Shown here piece after piece: positions 18,453 through 24,826 of a stretch of DNA of 25,006 nucleotides. The notes under the pieces were generated by a model. It searched no databases. It was not told the origin of the DNA and saw nothing but the letters and a program-made list of their open reading frames with translations. The stretch lies in the IMG/VR virus record IMGVR_UViG_3300025120_000503, positions 1 to 25,006 of that record, one strand, 5' to 3'. This stretch comes from a virus. Position 1 is the first letter of the stretch. The number at the start of each line of letters is the position of its first letter. The position numbers and the translations under genes are program-made.

Positions 18453-19007
18453 ATGATATTAAGCGCAAGAAATAACCAGTTTAAATTTGACTTTCCCAGA
18501 AATTTTATACCTGAAGAAATAGCTAGTAAGTATAAACCGTTTCTTACAAGAATTCCAGGTGGGCTAATCAAAGAACCTATTGATTATTGGAATTATGGAA
18601 TACAGTCTCTTAATTTACCAGGGCCTTCATTTGATGCTGTCACACAAGTAGATTATCCAGGTAACCAACGTGCGTTTAGATCTAGTTTACCAAAGCAACA
18701 ATTGTTTGATAAGACTATGACTGTTACAATGCAAGCATTTGATGGGTATGTTAATTATTGGATGGCTGTTGAGATGTTTGATTATTATTATAAATTAAGC
18801 GGAAAGCACCCTTATTTACCAGAAGGGGTTGGTGTACAAATGTTAGATGCTGATGGTACTGTATTTGTAACAGTTCAACTTAAAGATATGTTTATTACAG
18901 AAATAGGTGCATTGGATCTAAACTTCTCAAGTAACACTATAGAGTTTCAAACCTTTGACGTTACATTCGGATATAACATCTTAGATGTAGCAGTTAACAT
19001 AAGCTAA
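18453..19007 (+). CDS. Tail-tube-fold (gp19-like) structural protein (184 aa)
   Basis: The 184-aa protein is close in size to T4 gp19 (163 aa). Order of features: a short N-terminal strand (FKFDFPRNFIPEE), a loop (NLPGPSFDAV), then a strand-helix block (DKTMTVTMQAFDGYVNYWMA, EMFDYYYKLSG). After that comes V-F-V-T-V-Q-L-K-D-M-F-I-T-E-I, and finally LDLNFSSNTIEFQTFDVTF ending G-Y-N-I. Strand, helix, long strand pair and a final 'x-T-F-D-V-T-F-x-Y' strand is the pattern of phage tail-tube proteins and tube-initiator domains (gp19, gp48, gp54). Whether it is the major tube protein or a baseplate tube initiator cannot be told here. The gene directly precedes the candidate promoter at 19007. Confidence 0.5.
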   Translation: MILSARNNQFKFDFPRNFIPEEIASKYKPFLTRIPGGLIKEPIDYWNYGIQSLNLPGPSFDAVTQVDYPGNQRAFRSSLPKQQLFDKTMTVTMQAFDGYVNYWMAVEMFDYYYKLSGKHPYLPEGVGVQMLDADGTVFVTVQLKDMFITEIGALDLNFSSNTIEFQTFDVTFGYNILDVAVNIS

Positions 19008-19014
19008 TATATAA
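19007..19014 (+). promoter_or_regulatory. Candidate phage promoter element ATATATAA
   Basis: ATATATAA followed by AC begins at the last base of the previous stop codon, 25 nt before the ATG at 19032. Same octamer and nearly the same spacing as the copies at 7297 and 24800. A late-type promoter for the small head protein is possible. Confidence 0.35.
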
Positions 19015-19031
19015 ACAAATAAAGAACACTA

Positions 19032-19388
19032 ATGAAAACCTTTAACGATTATTTAACTGAGAATAAAGAAGAAGCTTTAAACATACAAGATTTATTAAAT
19101 GAATCTCATGATTTAACAGAAGAACAGGATGCTGCAATTGATATGGCAGTTGAAAGAATTCTCGAGGCTCAAAAAGAAGGTAAGAATTTAGAAGACTGTG
19201 TTGAAGAAATAATCAACGAAGGTTTATTAGGAAGTATATTTGGTGGTCTAACTGGATTTGCATTAGGAAAGACTATAGGTAAAGCAGTAGCTAAAGTATT
19301 AGGTGTTACTAAAGGTGCTCTTTATGATTTATTAACCTCACGTCTTGTAGGTGCTGCGCTAGGTGCAGTTATCGGCAAGAGAATATAA
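19032..19388 (+). CDS. Putative internal head protein: T4-like capsid-targeting N-terminus, glycine-zipper C-terminus (118 aa)
   Basis: The first ten residues (MKTFNDYLTE) align position by position with the capsid-targeting sequence of T4 internal proteins, MKTYQEFIAE. That sequence routes proteins into the prohead and ends where the gp21 protease cuts, after Glu. Residues 11-63 are acidic and helical and contain further L/I-x-E sites (after E24, E30, E44 and E63). From Gly64 the protein becomes a glycine-zipper, hydrophobic, cationic segment of 55 aa (GLLGSIFGGLTGFALG, then KTIGKAVAKVLG and LVGAALGAVIGKRI). It has about six net positive charges and no signal peptide. Cleavage at INE63|G64 would release this segment. 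A head-packaged, membrane-active protein ejected with DNA is the inference; a plain membrane protein or core peptide is the alternative. The RuvC-like gene follows after 5 nt. Confidence 0.55.
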   Translation: MKTFNDYLTENKEEALNIQDLLNESHDLTEEQDAAIDMAVERILEAQKEGKNLEDCVEEIINEGLLGSIFGGLTGFALGKTIGKAVAKVLGVTKGALYDLLTSRLVGAALGAVIGKRI

Positions 19389-19393
19389 TTAGA

Positions 19394-20053
19394 ATGATTC
19401 ATATAGGAATTGACTTTTCATTAAATAGCCCAGGTGCCTGTGTTGAAACAGCCGATGGTAAATATCACTTTATAACTTTTTTTAATTACGGAAATCGTAT
19501 ATGGGATGAAGAAGGTAGAAAAATACCTAAAGCATTTAGTATACATAAAGAATTAATGGATGATAACGCTTTATTAGGATTTCCTTATAATAGACAAGTT
19601 ACAAGTAAAGAGTTTTTACCTAGGGAGAGGCAGAAGTTAGAGGATGCTGGAAATATTAGCTCACTTATGGTTAATATATTTTCAACATTATTTGAAGGTG
19701 ATAAAGTAGCAGTTGCACTAGAAGGATTTTCATATGGCTCCAAAGGTAATTCATTTATAGACATAATTCAATATAATACATTTTTAAGAAAGGAATTAAT
19801 AGATAAGTACTCTATAGAAAATTTATCTGTATTTCAACCATCTCATGTAAAGAAGTTAGCAGGTAAAGGAAATGCTAATAAACATTATATGGCTAAAGCA
19901 TTCCAAGATGATGTACTTAATGATAAGAACCTAAGGAGCACTAAACTTTGGAAATGGACTCAAGGAAAAGACTTCAGCATTAAAATACCTAAACCTATCG
20001 ATGACATCGTTGATGCCTATTTTATACTTAAAGCCCTAAAGGCTAACAATTAG
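19394..20053 (+). CDS. RuvC-like Holliday-junction resolvase (RNase H fold)
   Basis: The 219-aa protein starts with an RNase H-fold strand HIGIDFSLNSPG (Asp7), has a second acid in VALEGFSYG (Glu110), and ends with a helix bearing PIDDIVDAYF (Asp203/204 and Asp207). These are the D...E...D-x-x-x-D positions of RuvC-type resolvases. The Ser-Pro-Gly after the first strand is the usual loop. It would cut four-way junctions formed during recombination-dependent replication before packaging. T4 itself uses endonuclease VII (gp49) for this; in this phage the role may be taken by a RuvC-type enzyme, as reported for other marine T4-like phages. It may also be a related phage RNase H-fold nuclease. 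Start ATG follows the previous stop by 5 nt. Confidence 0.7.
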   Translation: MIHIGIDFSLNSPGACVETADGKYHFITFFNYGNRIWDEEGRKIPKAFSIHKELMDDNALLGFPYNRQVTSKEFLPRERQKLEDAGNISSLMVNIFSTLFEGDKVAVALEGFSYGSKGNSFIDIIQYNTFLRKELIDKYSIENLSVFQPSHVKKLAGKGNANKHYMAKAFQDDVLNDKNLRSTKLWKWTQGKDFSIKIPKPIDDIVDAYFILKALKANN

Positions 20054-20098
20054 ATACTTTTCTTTCTCTGAATAGTTAAAAATTATATTGCAACATGT

Positions 20099-20106
20099 TA
20101 ACTTTG
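20099..20106 (+). promoter_or_regulatory. Candidate host-type -7 element TAACTTTG upstream of the co-chaperonin gene
   Basis: TAACTTTG fits the Bacteroidota -7 consensus TAnnTTTG and lies 40 nt before the ATG at 20139, in one of the few longer gaps of the window (85 nt). No convincing TTG element was found at the usual 17-23 nt upstream spacing, so the assignment is weak. It depends on a Bacteroidota host. Confidence 0.25.
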
Positions 20107-20138
20107 TTTCAGCTTTACTCAAAAAAAATTAAAATAAA

Positions 20139-20423
20139 ATGATAAAACCTTTAGGAAATAGAATATTTTTAAAAAAAGATGAACAACCAGAAAGAAAAGG
20201 GAGTATAATTTTAATAGAAAAGAAAGGTATGTTTGCACCACCATATTCTGGAACAATTGTTGGAATAGGTGATGGTGTTGAGGATTCTGATTTTCAAATA
20301 GGAATAAAGGTTCTTTTTCATGATTTAGCAGGTACTGAAATTAAATATAAAGGAGAAACTATATTAAGTTTAAGAGAACGTGATATAACTGCAATAATAG
20401 ATAAAAATGTACAAATAGTCTGA
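20139..20423 (+). CDS. groES: GroES-type co-chaperonin (phage gp31 analogue)
   Basis: The 94-aa protein aligns over its whole length with bacterial GroES (about 97 aa). It has IKPLGNRIFLKKDE at the start, a mobile-loop segment KGSIILIEKKG, SGTIVGIGDG, the roof/turn region GIKVLFHDLAG, and the end LSLRERDITAIID. The I-I-L triplet in the mobile loop takes the place of the I-V-L that binds GroEL in GroES. T4 gp31 replaces host GroES so that GroEL can fold the major capsid protein gp23. This one is closer to GroES in size and sequence than to T4 gp31, so it may also have been acquired from a host. It acts in the cytoplasm with host GroEL. The long leader (20054-20138) and its own possible promoter suggest separate regulation. 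Confidence 0.9.
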   Translation: MIKPLGNRIFLKKDEQPERKGSIILIEKKGMFAPPYSGTIVGIGDGVEDSDFQIGIKVLFHDLAGTEIKYKGETILSLRERDITAIIDKNVQIV

Positions 20424-20441
20424 AACAAACTGACTTAGGGG

Positions 20442-20449
20442 ATATATAA
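20442..20449 (+). promoter_or_regulatory. Candidate phage promoter element ATATATAA upstream of gp32
   Basis: ATATATAA followed by TAAAC sits 155 nt before the gp32 ATG, near the 5' end of the 173-nt gap after groES. Transcription from here would include the structured leader at 20484-20595. Same octamer as at 7297, 19007 and 24800. Confidence 0.35.
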
Positions 20450-20483
20450 TAAACAAAGGAATCAATAAAGTATTGGTACTTTT

Positions 20484-20595
20484 TAAACTGGCGATAACAA
20501 GGCAAAATAAATAGGCAATTAAAATAAGTAGTTTAGGCATAGAGCTTTGTTATCAATTAAATAATAATAAATTAATAACAAAAAAAGGCAATTAA
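20484..20595 (+). promoter_or_regulatory. Structured leader of the ssDNA-binding gene, candidate autogenous translational operator
   Basis: GATAACAAGGC (20493-20503) pairs with GCTTTGTTATC (20544-20554), an 11-bp stem with one G-U pair and a 40-nt loop. Loop bases AGTTTA (20530-20535) can pair with TAAACT just 5' of the stem (20484-20489), giving an H-type pseudoknot topology. An A/U-rich, apparently unpaired stretch (20555-20585) runs to the ATG. The 10-mer AGGCAATTAA occurs in the loop (20513-20522) and again right before the start codon (20586-20595). T4 gene 32 mRNA is repressed by its own protein, which nucleates on a leader pseudoknot and spreads over unstructured RNA to the start. The layout here is the same in kind. 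Pairing was done by eye. Confidence 0.45.
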
Positions 20596-20596
20596 C

Positions 20597-21520
20597 ATGG
20601 CAAATGAATTCGACATTTTTAACGTAAGTGTAAAAGATTTAGACACTGGTGAAAGACCATCTACCGCGGGTAGTGATCTTTATTCACCTAAACCAGATCA
20701 AGGACAGGACGGAACTTACCGTTCTTTAATTAGGTTTCTACCTAATGCTAAAAACCCAAGAAAACCATTCGAACGCAAGTATGTTTACTGGCTAGAAGAC
20801 AGAGAAGGTAACGGCTTTTATGCTGATTCACCATCAACAGTTGGAGAAAAATGTCCAGTACAGGATATGTTTTTTAAACTAAGAAACTCTGAATCTGCAG
20901 TAGACAAAAAGATGTCAGAAGGTTTAAAGCGTAGAGAAGTATTCTATGCGTTAGTACAAATCGTAAAGGATCCACAAAACAGAGATCTTGAAGGGCAAGT
21001 TAAAATCATGAAGTTTGGTTATAAAATCAAAACTAAAATTGATGAGGAGTTAAATCCACAATTTGATGAACCTACTCAAGTATTTGATCCTTTTGAAGGA
21101 AAAAACTTTGAATTGGTTATTTCAAAGAAAGCAGGATTTCCTAATTATGACTCAAGTAAATTTCATGGAAATAAATCACCAATGACAATTGAAGGTGAAC
21201 CAGTATCTAATGATGATGCAAGCCGTAAATCAATTTTAGGTTTATTAGAAACTGCACCTGATTTATCAAGCTGGGGTTATAAAGCATGGGATGATGTAGT
21301 AAGAGGAAAGGTAATGAATGTATTATCTCAATTTACATCTCCTGGTGATTCAATTCAAAATATCACAAGATCAAAACCAGCACCATCTACCCCAAAGGTA
21401 ACTGAGGCTGCTGCAACTAAAGCAACAACTGACACGAAGGAAACTCCTAAAGCTGAACCTGCAAAGGCTGGTGAAAAGGCAGATGACTTTGATGATTTCA
21501 TTAATGGTTTAGATCTTTAA
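20597..21520 (+). CDS. gp32: Single-stranded DNA-binding protein, T4 gp32 family
   Basis: The 307-aa protein matches T4 gp32 (301 aa) in layout. The core begins around residue 40 (TYRSLIRFLPNAKNPRKPF, typical gp32 OB-fold start), then KCPVQDMFFKL, VFYALVQIVKDPQNRDLEGQ, VKIMKFGYKI, FDPFEGKNFELVI and FPNYDSSKF. After residue ~255 comes a P/T/A/K-rich linker, and the end is the acidic tail ADDFDDFINGLDL used to contact partner proteins. It coats ssDNA in replication, recombination and repair and recruits primase, UvsY and other T4-type factors. Only one cysteine (Cys86) is left of the T4 zinc site (T4 reads C-P-V-C here, this one C-P-V-Q), so zinc binding is probably lost. The 173-nt leader suggests autogenous control. 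The primase follows after 5 nt. Confidence 0.9.
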   Translation: MANEFDIFNVSVKDLDTGERPSTAGSDLYSPKPDQGQDGTYRSLIRFLPNAKNPRKPFERKYVYWLEDREGNGFYADSPSTVGEKCPVQDMFFKLRNSESAVDKKMSEGLKRREVFYALVQIVKDPQNRDLEGQVKIMKFGYKIKTKIDEELNPQFDEPTQVFDPFEGKNFELVISKKAGFPNYDSSKFHGNKSPMTIEGEPVSNDDASRKSILGLLETAPDLSSWGYKAWDDVVRGKVMNVLSQFTSPGDSIQNITRSKPAPSTPKVTEAAATKATTDTKETPKAEPAKAGEKADDFDDFINGLDL

Positions 21521-21525
21521 TAAGT

Positions 21526-22599
21526 ATGGCAACAGAAGTAATAATATCTTCTGAAATGAAAGCTCGGATCATTGATAAGGTGGTCCGAGTTCTTCATACT
21601 AATCATACTCATCCAGAAAAAAGAAGATTACTGGAGAGTAAAGGTAGGCTAAATTTTGCATGCCCTTATTGTGGGGATTCACATGATAATGTTAGAAAGA
21701 AGAGGGGTAATCTTTATTGGAATGATTTATACTTTCACTGTTATAATTGTTCAGCTCATGCATCCTTAGATGTTTTCTTAGCCGAGCATAATCAAAACTT
21801 TGAAGGAGATGATAGAATTGACGTAATTAATTATATTAAGGAAAATCGTAAACATTTTTCTTTAGGCGAAAATTTAGATTTTTATTTATTTGATAAAGCA
21901 AAACAATTAGCATTAACCTTTGATGAAATAGCTTTAGGTTTTAATGTTTATCCAATTAATACTTTAACTTACCAAGCATATCCGTATTTAAAGAGTAGGT
22001 TGCTCCATCATAAAACTGAAAGATTTGGTTTTGACCCAAGACGTAGAGAACTGTATGTTTTTAATTTAACACCTGAAGGTAAGATATTAGGATTTCAAAC
22101 TAGAGACCTAGGTGGTAGCGGTGGTCCTAAATACAAAACATGGAACATAGAAAGAATCTATGATAGGCTAAAGTTAAAATTAAATGTTAATGAAGAAGAG
22201 CTAGATAATTTAAATAAAATATCAATGTTATTTGGTATCTTAACAGTTGATATGGCTAGAGACTTTTCTATATTTGAAGGTCCTATTGATGCAATGTTTA
22301 TGAATAATTCAATTGGATTAACCGGTGTAAAAAAACAAATAATAGAATTTAATGAAATACCTACAGCAAGATATTTCTTTGATAATGATATGGAAGGTAA
22401 AACCAGAATGATTGATAAATTAAAAAGTGGCCAAACTGTATTTATGTGGGATAAGTTTTTAAAAGATTTTGATATTCCATCAAGAAAGGTTAAAGATTTA
22501 AATGATTTAGTTAAATGGGAATACAGTAATAGATCTGGGTGCTTAGGTGACTTGGATAAATATTTTACAAAAGATTCATTAGATATTATTTTTATATGA
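21526..22599 (+). CDS. gp61: DNA primase, T4 gp61 family (zinc ribbon plus Toprim)
   Basis: The 357-aa protein is close to T4 gp61 (342 aa). Residues 46-75 are a zinc ribbon: CPYCGDSHD (Cys46, Cys49) and YFHCYNCSAH (Cys72, Cys75). A DnaG-like core follows: LGFNVYPIN, a YLKSRL segment, then R-R-E-L-Y-V-F-N, GKILGFQTRDLGG and PKYKTW. The Toprim domain has EGPIDAMF (Glu251, Asp255) and YFFDNDMEGK (Asp286, Asp288), plus KDLNDLVKW near 323. Metal-binding acidic residues and the four Zn-ligand cysteines are all present, so it should be active. It would make RNA primers for lagging-strand synthesis together with the replicative helicase, which is outside the window. The stop overlaps the next start (ATGATGA). 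Confidence 0.9.
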   Translation: MATEVIISSEMKARIIDKVVRVLHTNHTHPEKRRLLESKGRLNFACPYCGDSHDNVRKKRGNLYWNDLYFHCYNCSAHASLDVFLAEHNQNFEGDDRIDVINYIKENRKHFSLGENLDFYLFDKAKQLALTFDEIALGFNVYPINTLTYQAYPYLKSRLLHHKTERFGFDPRRRELYVFNLTPEGKILGFQTRDLGGSGGPKYKTWNIERIYDRLKLKLNVNEEELDNLNKISMLFGILTVDMARDFSIFEGPIDAMFMNNSIGLTGVKKQIIEFNEIPTARYFFDNDMEGKTRMIDKLKSGQTVFMWDKFLKDFDIPSRKVKDLNDLVKWEYSNRSGCLGDLDKYFTKDSLDIIFI

Positions 22600-22817
22600 T
22601 GAGTTTAAAAAATTATAATAATTTTGTGAGTGAAGAAGTAGATGACTTTTATAGAGACTTGGAAAATAGTAATAAGAGAATAAAATTATTTGCTACATTT
22701 AGTAAATCTGAATTATCTCAAGTTAAAACTAATTTTTCTATACCAGTACCTAAAAAGAAGTTTCAGCCTAAAGTAAAGGGCTTTAAAAAGATTAATAATG
22801 ATAAAGGTATATTTTAA
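22596..22817 (+). CDS. Small protein with capsid-targeting-like N-terminus (73 aa)
   Basis: Start codon ATG 22596 overlaps the primase stop; a second ATG three bases later (22599) is equally possible. The N-terminus reads LKNYNNFVSEE, which aligns with the T4 capsid-targeting sequence (K-x-Y-x-x-F-I/V-x-E) and ends in a V-x-E protease-like site. The rest is basic and lysine-rich (PVPKKKFQPKVKGFKK), suggesting nucleic-acid binding. It sits between primase and uvsY in the replication operon, which is an unexpected place for a head protein. If the CTS call is right it may be packaged into the head; otherwise it is a small basic protein of the replication operon. The function is unknown. Confidence 0.55.
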   Translation: MMSLKNYNNFVSEEVDDFYRDLENSNKRIKLFATFSKSELSQVKTNFSIPVPKKKFQPKVKGFKKINNDKGIF

Positions 22818-23266
22818 TGGAATATAATGATTCTGCTACTGGTGATGCTAATGAAGAATTGGCAACTAGATTAGCTAAAGACAGAGATGATTGGAAAGAA
22901 AAGATAACTCATTTGATTAGTTTACTAAAAGAAGTTAGAAATTTATCTGAGTGTCAAGTAAACATGTTATCTTATAGACAAATACTATTAGATAAAATTA
23001 CTGATTTTAAAACAACCAAACATAAAAGACAAGCTGCGTATGATAGGTACTATAAAATTAAGTACAGAGAATATTCAATTGACTATGATGTTAAATTAAC
23101 AAGTGGAGAAAAGGTTGCTTTTATAAAGGCAGACTTATCTCATTTAAGAACACAGATGGAAATGTTACAATCTCATATGGATTATTACCAAGAATGTATT
23201 AAGACTTGTGATAATCTAGCATTTGCAATAAGAAATAGAATTAACCTAGACGATAAAGAATATTAA
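22817..23266 (+). CDS. uvsY: UvsY-like recombination mediator
   Basis: The 149-aa protein is close to T4 UvsY (137 aa). The layout fits: a helical first half (THLISLLKEVRNLSECQ, then YRQILLDKITDFK), a K/R/Y-rich middle (HKRQAAYDRYYKIKYREY), then AFIKADLSHLRTQMEMLQ and a final helix ending NLAFAIRNRI, which resembles the F-A-I-K end of T4 UvsY. UvsY helps load the UvsX recombinase onto gp32-coated ssDNA. It is immediately followed by UvsW in a 1-nt stop/start overlap, and uvsW and uvsY are also adjacent in T4, which supports the call. It is a pattern match without a clear catalytic signature, so alternatives remain open. The start overlaps the 73-aa gene's stop by 1 nt. Confidence 0.65.
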   Translation: MEYNDSATGDANEELATRLAKDRDDWKEKITHLISLLKEVRNLSECQVNMLSYRQILLDKITDFKTTKHKRQAAYDRYYKIKYREYSIDYDVKLTSGEKVAFIKADLSHLRTQMEMLQSHMDYYQECIKTCDNLAFAIRNRINLDDKEY

Positions 23267-24771
23267 TGGACTTATCCCTATCCGAAAATAAAAAGTTTTT
23301 AGTTATAGATGCATGTACTGAATTAGAGTATGAGCAGCTAAAGAGTAGCTTGACTAAAAAAATTGAAGGGTGGAGATTTCACCCTTTGGTTAAAAAGAGG
23401 GTATGGGATGGCAATGTATCTTTTGTAAAAAGAAATAAAATTCCAGCTGGCTTATGGAAAGAAATTTTAGATATTTGTAAAGATTATGATTTCCCAGTTA
23501 CTTTAAATAATATAACTGATATATTTGATACTGAAATTAAAGAAGATGATTTTAGATTATGGGTTACTGAAATTTTTAAAAAACAGCCAGATTTTAAACC
23601 TAGAGAATATCAAATAGACGCGGCATATAAAATACTAAAGTATAGAAGATGTTTGGCAGAATTAGCAACATCTGCTGGTAAAACTTTAATATCATTTATG
23701 GTAGTTGCTTATCTTATGGATAAACTAAATAAGAAAAAGATCTTAATGATTGTTCCTAATGTAAATTTAGTCTTACAGGCTACTGGGGATTTTGATGAAT
23801 ACAATAAATGCGGTGTTCCACTAAAGACTCAGCAAATATATGCAGGTGTAAAAATACGAAAGAGTTCTAATCTAGTTATTGGAACTTACCAATCTCTAGT
23901 TAAAAAGGATGAGGAATACTTTAGCCAATTTGATGCTGTCTTCGTAGATGAAACACATAAAGCAAAAGCAAATTCAATCCAAAAGATTATGGATAAATGT
24001 TGGCATTGTGATTTTAGATTTGGCTTAAGTGGAACTATTCCTAAAAAAGGAACTGTTAATAGATTGAGTTTAATGTCAGCGATGGGGCCTTTGGTTACTC
24101 AAGTAAAAGCAAAACATTTACAAGATGAAGGTTTTATTGCAAGTTGTAAAGTTATACAATTACACATGGATTATGCAACGGATGAACAAAAGGAATCTTT
24201 TTCTTTCCTATCTAAAAATCCACAAGATAGACAAAGATTATTCGGACTAGAGCAAAATTTTATAAATCAAAGTGAAAAGAGGCTAGATTTTGTTTGTCAA
24301 GTAATTAAAAAGTCAACATCCAATTCACTAGTGTTATTTCATAAAATTGCATACGGTGAAAAATTATACAATAAATTAAGGCATATAACAGACAAGAAGG
24401 TTTACTATGTAGATGGCTCTGTTAACGTAGATATAAGAGAAGAATTTAAAAGCCGAATGGAAAAGAATGATGATGTTATTATTGTAGCATCTTATGGTAC
24501 CTTTTCCACAGGTATTTCAATAAAAAATATACATAATATCTTTTTTACCGAAAGTTTTAAATCTGAAGTAATAATCAGACAAAGTATTGGTAGAGGATTA
24601 AGAAAGCATGCATCCAAAGACGTAGTTAAAATATACGATTTTATAGATGATTTTAGATATAAAGCCGAAGACCATGATTGGGTTAACTATATCTACCGCC
24701 ACGGTATTGCTAGGCGAACAATATATAAAGAAGAAAAGTTTCCATTTGAAGTTCAGAACATAAGATTCTAA
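23266..24771 (+). CDS. uvsW: UvsW-type SF2 recombination helicase
   Basis: At 501 aa it matches T4 UvsW (about 503 aa). Residues ~1-100 are the N-terminal domain. KPREYQIDAA (111-120) corresponds to the Q-like motif, LATSAGKTLIS (133-143) is Walker A, and VFVDETHKA (225-233) is motif II, DETH in place of the usual DEAH. FGLSGTIPKKG (252-262) is motif III. VASYGTFSTGISIKNIHNIF (407-426) is motif V and IIRQSIGRGLRKH (436-448) motif VI. The end, R-H-G-I-A-R-R-x-x-Y and V-Q-N-I-R-F, matches the T4 C-terminus in kind. The enzyme unwinds D-loops and R-loops and migrates branches, promoting the switch to recombination-dependent replication. It is the last gene of the operon starting at gp32. Confidence 0.9.
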   Translation: MDLSLSENKKFLVIDACTELEYEQLKSSLTKKIEGWRFHPLVKKRVWDGNVSFVKRNKIPAGLWKEILDICKDYDFPVTLNNITDIFDTEIKEDDFRLWVTEIFKKQPDFKPREYQIDAAYKILKYRRCLAELATSAGKTLISFMVVAYLMDKLNKKKILMIVPNVNLVLQATGDFDEYNKCGVPLKTQQIYAGVKIRKSSNLVIGTYQSLVKKDEEYFSQFDAVFVDETHKAKANSIQKIMDKCWHCDFRFGLSGTIPKKGTVNRLSLMSAMGPLVTQVKAKHLQDEGFIASCKVIQLHMDYATDEQKESFSFLSKNPQDRQRLFGLEQNFINQSEKRLDFVCQVIKKSTSNSLVLFHKIAYGEKLYNKLRHITDKKVYYVDGSVNVDIREEFKSRMEKNDDVIIVASYGTFSTGISIKNIHNIFFTESFKSEVIIRQSIGRGLRKHASKDVVKIYDFIDDFRYKAEDHDWVNYIYRHGIARRTIYKEEKFPFEVQNIRF

Positions 24772-24799
24772 TATAGAATATCTTTTCACTAAGACATGG

Positions 24800-24807
24800 A
24801 TATATAA
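24800..24807 (+). promoter_or_regulatory. Candidate phage promoter element ATATATAA
   Basis: ATATATAA followed by an A-run begins 27 nt before the ATG at 24827, in the 55-nt gap after uvsW. Position and spacing match the copies at 7297 and 19007. Confidence 0.35.
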
Positions 24808-24826
24808 AAAAAATAAAATAACTAAA

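Noticed and set aside
24772-24826. Intrinsic terminator after uvsW
   Set aside because: No GC-rich stem followed by a T-run was found; the gap is only AT-rich.
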